Below, piece after piece: positions 5,542 through 7,587 of a stretch of DNA of 7,587 nucleotides. The position numbers and the translations under genes were made by a program. The notes under the pieces are model-generated. The model saw only the letters and a program-made list of their open reading frames with translations. It did not search any database and was not told where the DNA came from. This DNA comes from Phycisphaerales bacterium UBA2421 (lineage in GTDB: Bacteria > Planctomycetota > Phycisphaerae > Tepidisphaerales > Tepidisphaeraceae): contig DDRH01000061.1 in the NCBI GenBank assembly GCA_002343075.1, positions 1 through 7,587 of the forward strand, in the 5' to 3' direction. Positions within the stretch are counted from its first letter, which is position 1. Each line of letters begins with the position of its first letter.

Positions 5542-6804
5542 ATGCTCGCGACGGGCTTTACTTATCATCCGCTTGTCGGCGATGCCGAGCGCATTGACCG
5601 GCTCTACCGAAGCGTTGACGATTGCGACGTCGGCACCTCGCTTGCCAGGCAAGTCTACTTCCTTGGCCGGCCGGCATTTACCTCCCGAGACTCGCAATGC
5701 CCCACATCGAGCGTGCTCACCCGCCCCGGCGGGCACATTATCTTCCAATACAATCGGCAGTTCTTCGACCAGCTCGGTGCGGACGAGATCGCTTTCGTTA
5801 CCCTCCACGAAGCCTTTCACATCGCGTTTCGGCACGCCCAGCGGCGGGGAAAACGCAACCCGGCGATTTGGAACCTCGCCTGCGATCTTGTTATCAACGC
5901 CTTGCTCCTCGAGCAGCCGGCGTTCGCCAACGTCCAGACCGAGAGCTTCCGACGGCTGATCGACGGCGCCGCGACCCTTGCCAAGTTTGAACCGCATCTT
6001 GCCTATGCAGGCCCGGTGACTCACCTCTCGGCGGAGGCGATCTACGACCGTATCATCCGTCATCCCGGTGCCAGAAGGGCCATCCGCAGGCTTATGGAGT
6101 CGCTCCGCCCGTTTCATGTCGATCTTGATCCCGATTCCGGCACGCTACCCGGCGCAACCGGCTGGGACAGTGAGCTACTTGCCCGACGGCTTGATGCCAT
6201 GCTTGACGGCCATCGTCTGCATCGCTGGTCGAGCCACGAATCCGGCGAGCATCGGCAGGTGCAGGCGTGCCGCGAGGGCAACGTCCCGTGGGATACCCTA
6301 TTCGCCAACCGGGTGATGTCGGCGACGCGCGAATTCTCTCACGACCGATGGACCCCCGCCCGCAGGATGATGGCGCTCTATCCATCTGTCATCCTCCCTT
6401 CCGAGCAACCCCACGACGAGCCGGCAAAGATCAACCTGCTGCTTGCCGTCGATTGCTCGGGCAGTGTCGATCGCGATCTGCTGAATCGACTCGTCGGCGT
6501 GACGCGAACCATCCCACGGCGACGAGTCGAGATCACCGCCATCAGCTTCGACGTCTCTGCCTACCCGTTCGACATCAATGCCGCCAAACCCGCCCCGCGC
6601 GGCGGCGGGGGAACCGATTTCAGGTGCATCGAAACGCACGCGCAACTTCTTCCCCGCTACCCCGACCTCGTCGCAGTCCTCACCGACGGCGCCGGCGAAC
6701 CACCCATCACCCAGCACCCCGCCCGATGGCTCTGGCTCCTCACACCCGAAAGCACCGACATCTACATCAGGCACATCGGCTCCACCGTCCAGATTTCGAT
6801 CTAG
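5542..6804 (+). CDS. VWA-domain putative metallopeptidase (DUF2201 type), MoxR partner
   Basis: A 420-residue protein with two parts. Residues about 1-190 match the DUF2201 N-terminal metallopeptidase-like domain: TLHEAFHIAFRHAQRR (87-102) holds an HExxH zinc motif (H89, E90, H93, with H98 behind it), followed by IWNLACDLVINALLL (109-123), whose Asp (D115) may be the third ligand or a catalytic residue. Residues about 290-415 are a von Willebrand factor A domain with a complete MIDAS: DCSGSVD (D304, S306, S308), the Thr of GGGGTDF (T358) and the Asp of VLTDG (D382). No signal peptide or membrane segment is seen, so it should be cytoplasmic. The start is an ATG two bases after the ATPase stop, with GGAAGG ten bases upstream. 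A MoxR ATPase followed by this protein is a recurrent bacterial pair whose substrate is not established. Proteolysis is predicted from the motif only. The TAG stop overlaps that of the convergent marR gene. Confidence 0.9.
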   Translation: MLATGFTYHPLVGDAERIDRLYRSVDDCDVGTSLARQVYFLGRPAFTSRDSQCPTSSVLTRPGGHIIFQYNRQFFDQLGADEIAFVTLHEAFHIAFRHAQRRGKRNPAIWNLACDLVINALLLEQPAFANVQTESFRRLIDGAATLAKFEPHLAYAGPVTHLSAEAIYDRIIRHPGARRAIRRLMESLRPFHVDLDPDSGTLPGATGWDSELLARRLDAMLDGHRLHRWSSHESGEHRQVQACREGNVPWDTLFANRVMSATREFSHDRWTPARRMMALYPSVILPSEQPHDEPAKINLLLAVDCSGSVDRDLLNRLVGVTRTIPRRRVEITAISFDVSAYPFDINAAKPAPRGGGGTDFRCIETHAQLLPRYPDLVAVLTDGAGEPPITQHPARWLWLLTPESTDIYIRHIGSTVQISI

Positions 6805-7325
6805 CGCGTTTCGGAAGGTCGCCGGGTGGCTGGCCGATCGCCAATCCTGATCGACATCGGTGCGCTCTCGATCATCTCTGCACCGCGCAGCCTCGATAGC
6901 ACGGTGTGAAGCGTGTGCGCCTCGGCATCGCTCAGCTTGCTACCGAAGTGTTCGAGGATCAATCCCTCATATACTTCCCAGGTCTCTCGCAGCGCCGCAT
7001 CGCCGGCCGGCAACAGCACCGCATACGCGCCGCGCCGGTCTTGCGGTACGGTCTCTCGACGCAGCAATCCTGCGGACTCCACCCGGTCCAGCAGTCGAGT
7101 CAAACCACTCCGGCTAAGCACCACACGCCGGGAAAGCTCCGAGAGCCGCAGCCGACCGTCCGGGGCGCGCTTCAGTTGCAACAAGACGTCGTACCATGTC
7201 ATCGAGAGCAGCCCACGTGCGGTCAGCTCAGAGTCCATCAACCCAATCAATCGCGACGAAGCGTGCAGCAGATCAGCCCACGCAAGTTGCCTCAGCTCGT
7301 TGTTGATCTGCGCGTTTCGCAACAC
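6801..7325 (-). CDS. MarR-family transcriptional regulator
   Basis: A winged-helix dimeric repressor-type protein, 174 residues from the GTG at 7325. LRQLAWADLLHASSRLIGLM (11-30) is the N-terminal dimerisation helix. SELTARGLLSMTWYDVLLQL (32-51) leads into the DNA-binding domain. SELSRRVVLSRSGLTRLLDR (62-81) contains the recognition helix, and ETVPQDRRGAYAVL (91-104) is the wing with the conserved Asp-Arg-Arg. The C-terminal helix contains AHTLHTVLSRL (136-146). Such proteins usually repress a neighbouring efflux pump or stress gene and release DNA on binding a small phenolic ligand. The frame stays open upstream to 7562, but that extra sequence is cysteine- and arginine-rich, matches no MarR N-terminus and overlaps transporter debris. 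The start is therefore uncertain: GTG 7325 or TTG 7322, both without a good ribosome-binding site. The stop shares CTAG with the convergent VWA gene. Confidence 0.9.
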   Translation of the reverse strand: MLRNAQINNELRQLAWADLLHASSRLIGLMDSELTARGLLSMTWYDVLLQLKRAPDGRLRLSELSRRVVLSRSGLTRLLDRVESAGLLRRETVPQDRRGAYAVLLPAGDAALRETWEVYEGLILEHFGSKLSDAEAHTLHTVLSRLRGAEMIESAPMSIRIGDRPATRRPSETR

Positions 7326-7349
7326 GAAAAATCGTAGGTGCCCCGGCCA

Positions 7350-7363
7350 AGCGTTGCAACGCT
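7350..7363. promoter_or_regulatory. 14-bp perfect palindrome just upstream of marR
   Basis: AGCGTTGCAACGCT is its own reverse complement. It lies 24 bases upstream of the GTG at 7325, a fitting place for a MarR dimer to repress its own gene. No -10 or -35 boxes could be assigned. Confidence 0.4.
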
Positions 7364-7459
7364 GAGAACCCGCGACCCGCAACGCTCCGCAAGGCGGCCA
7401 GCGTAAGCACCGGTCGGCAACCCCCCGAGCGCAAGCAACCAATACCCGGCAACGCCGTC

Positions 7460-7481
7460 CATTGTTCCGCGCGGAACAATG
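7460..7481. promoter_or_regulatory. 22-bp perfect palindrome, candidate MarR operator
   Basis: The half-site CATTGTTCCGC (7460-7470) is followed with no spacer by its exact reverse complement (7471-7481). MarR-family operators are commonly 16-22 bp palindromes upstream of the regulator gene, and this one lies about 135 bp before the marR start. It also overlaps the ATG of the transporter-like frame at 7462. The exact symmetry is unlikely by chance, but which protein binds it is an inference. Confidence 0.5.
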
Positions 7482-7487
7482 TTCCAT

Positions 7488-7524
7488 CTCCCCCTCCTGG
7501 TACTCCGGGCGGGAGCAGGGGGAG
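7488..7524. repeat. Inverted repeat with 8-bp arms
   Basis: CTCCCCCT (7488-7495) and AGGGGGAG (7517-7524) are exactly complementary and enclose 21 bases. The repeat sits beside the 22-bp palindrome. The arms are of low complexity and no T-tract follows on either strand, so a terminator role is not supported. Confidence 0.4.
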
Positions 7525-7587
7525 GGCAAGTCGGCGGCCAGATATTCGGGAGCAACAAGCAACTGACCTGCTCCCCAAAACCTGATC

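Larger units (their letters stand above)
7330..7560 (-). pseudogene. Probable MFS transporter remnant, N-terminal part, frame-shifted
   Basis: Upstream of marR the minus strand reads like the start of a major facilitator transporter, but in alternating frames. RLALPLLPPG in one frame and PEYQEGEM in the next suggest the end of the first membrane helix and the loop after it. MDGVAGYWLLALGGLPTGAY (from the ATG at 7462) is a hydrophobic helix, followed by AGRLAERCGSRVLSVATL. The latter resembles MFS motif A (G-x-L-a-D/E-R-x-G-x-R) between helices 2 and 3. The frame then breaks and runs into the marR start. An efflux pump of this family is a usual MarR target, which makes a decayed transporter plausible. 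The evidence is a motif-sized match only; a chance hydrophobic frame is possible. Confidence 0.35.

Noticed and set aside
5287..6117. 276-codon open frame on the minus strand
   Set aside because: It overlaps the ends and core of the ATPase and VWA/metallopeptidase genes and has no family features.
7471..7485. LexA-like box GGAAC-AAT-GTTCC
   Set aside because: The spacing between GAAC and GTTC is three bases, whereas the Gram-positive-type SOS box has four. The sequence is better explained as the edge of the 22-bp palindrome.
7326..7562. N-terminal extension of MarR to the start at 7562
   Set aside because: The added 79 residues are rich in Cys and Arg, do not resemble MarR N-termini, and coincide with the transporter-like fragments in other frames.

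Overview
The window is GC-rich bacterial chromosome with short gaps between genes, Shine-Dalgarno-type starts and one tRNA. An exported formylglycine-generating enzyme, a MoxR/VWA-metallopeptidase pair and a decayed IS3 element would all fit a planctomycete-like bacterium. That placement is inferred from gene content only; no gene here fixes the taxonomy.

Layout, left to right. (1) Bases 2-235 hold the C-terminal end of a radical SAM protein of the PA0069/Rv2578c type. (2) At 270-1394 is a secreted formylglycine-generating enzyme (FGE) that keeps both active-site cysteines. (3) Convergent to it at 1416-1811 is a small VOC/glyoxalase-fold protein. (4) Bases 1955-2440 are a broken C-terminal remnant of an IS3-family transposase, lying between the VOC gene and (5) a tRNA-Arg(ACG) at 2555-2628. 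(6) At 2776-3984 on the minus strand is a 402-residue protein that joins an N-terminal helix-turn-helix to a C-terminal domain resembling the LecA/PA-IL lectin fold; a 19-bp imperfect palindrome lies just upstream of its start. (7) About 500 bp with no recognisable gene ends in a strong intrinsic terminator whose T-tract runs straight into the ribosome-binding site of the next gene. (8) At 4535-5539 and 5542-6804 is a two-gene operon: a MoxR-type AAA+ ATPase, then a DUF2201-type protein with an HExxH metallopeptidase-like domain and a VWA domain. (9) Convergent to it, a MarR-family regulator at 6801-7325 shares the CTAG tetranucleotide as its stop. (10) The last 260 bases, upstream of marR, hold fragments of an MFS transporter in shifting frames and two perfect palindromes.

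The most coherent unit is the MoxR ATPase plus VWA/metallopeptidase operon. MoxR ATPases typically act as chaperone-like remodellers with a VWA partner. The partner here also carries a zinc-protease signature, and the operon appears to sit behind a terminator that could act as an attenuator. The divergent HTH-lectin-like protein may be a regulator or sensor for this locus, but only adjacency supports that. The flanks, namely the IS remnant next to the tRNA and the transporter debris next to marR, look like old rearrangement scars. No CRISPR array, complete insertion sequence or rRNA gene was seen.
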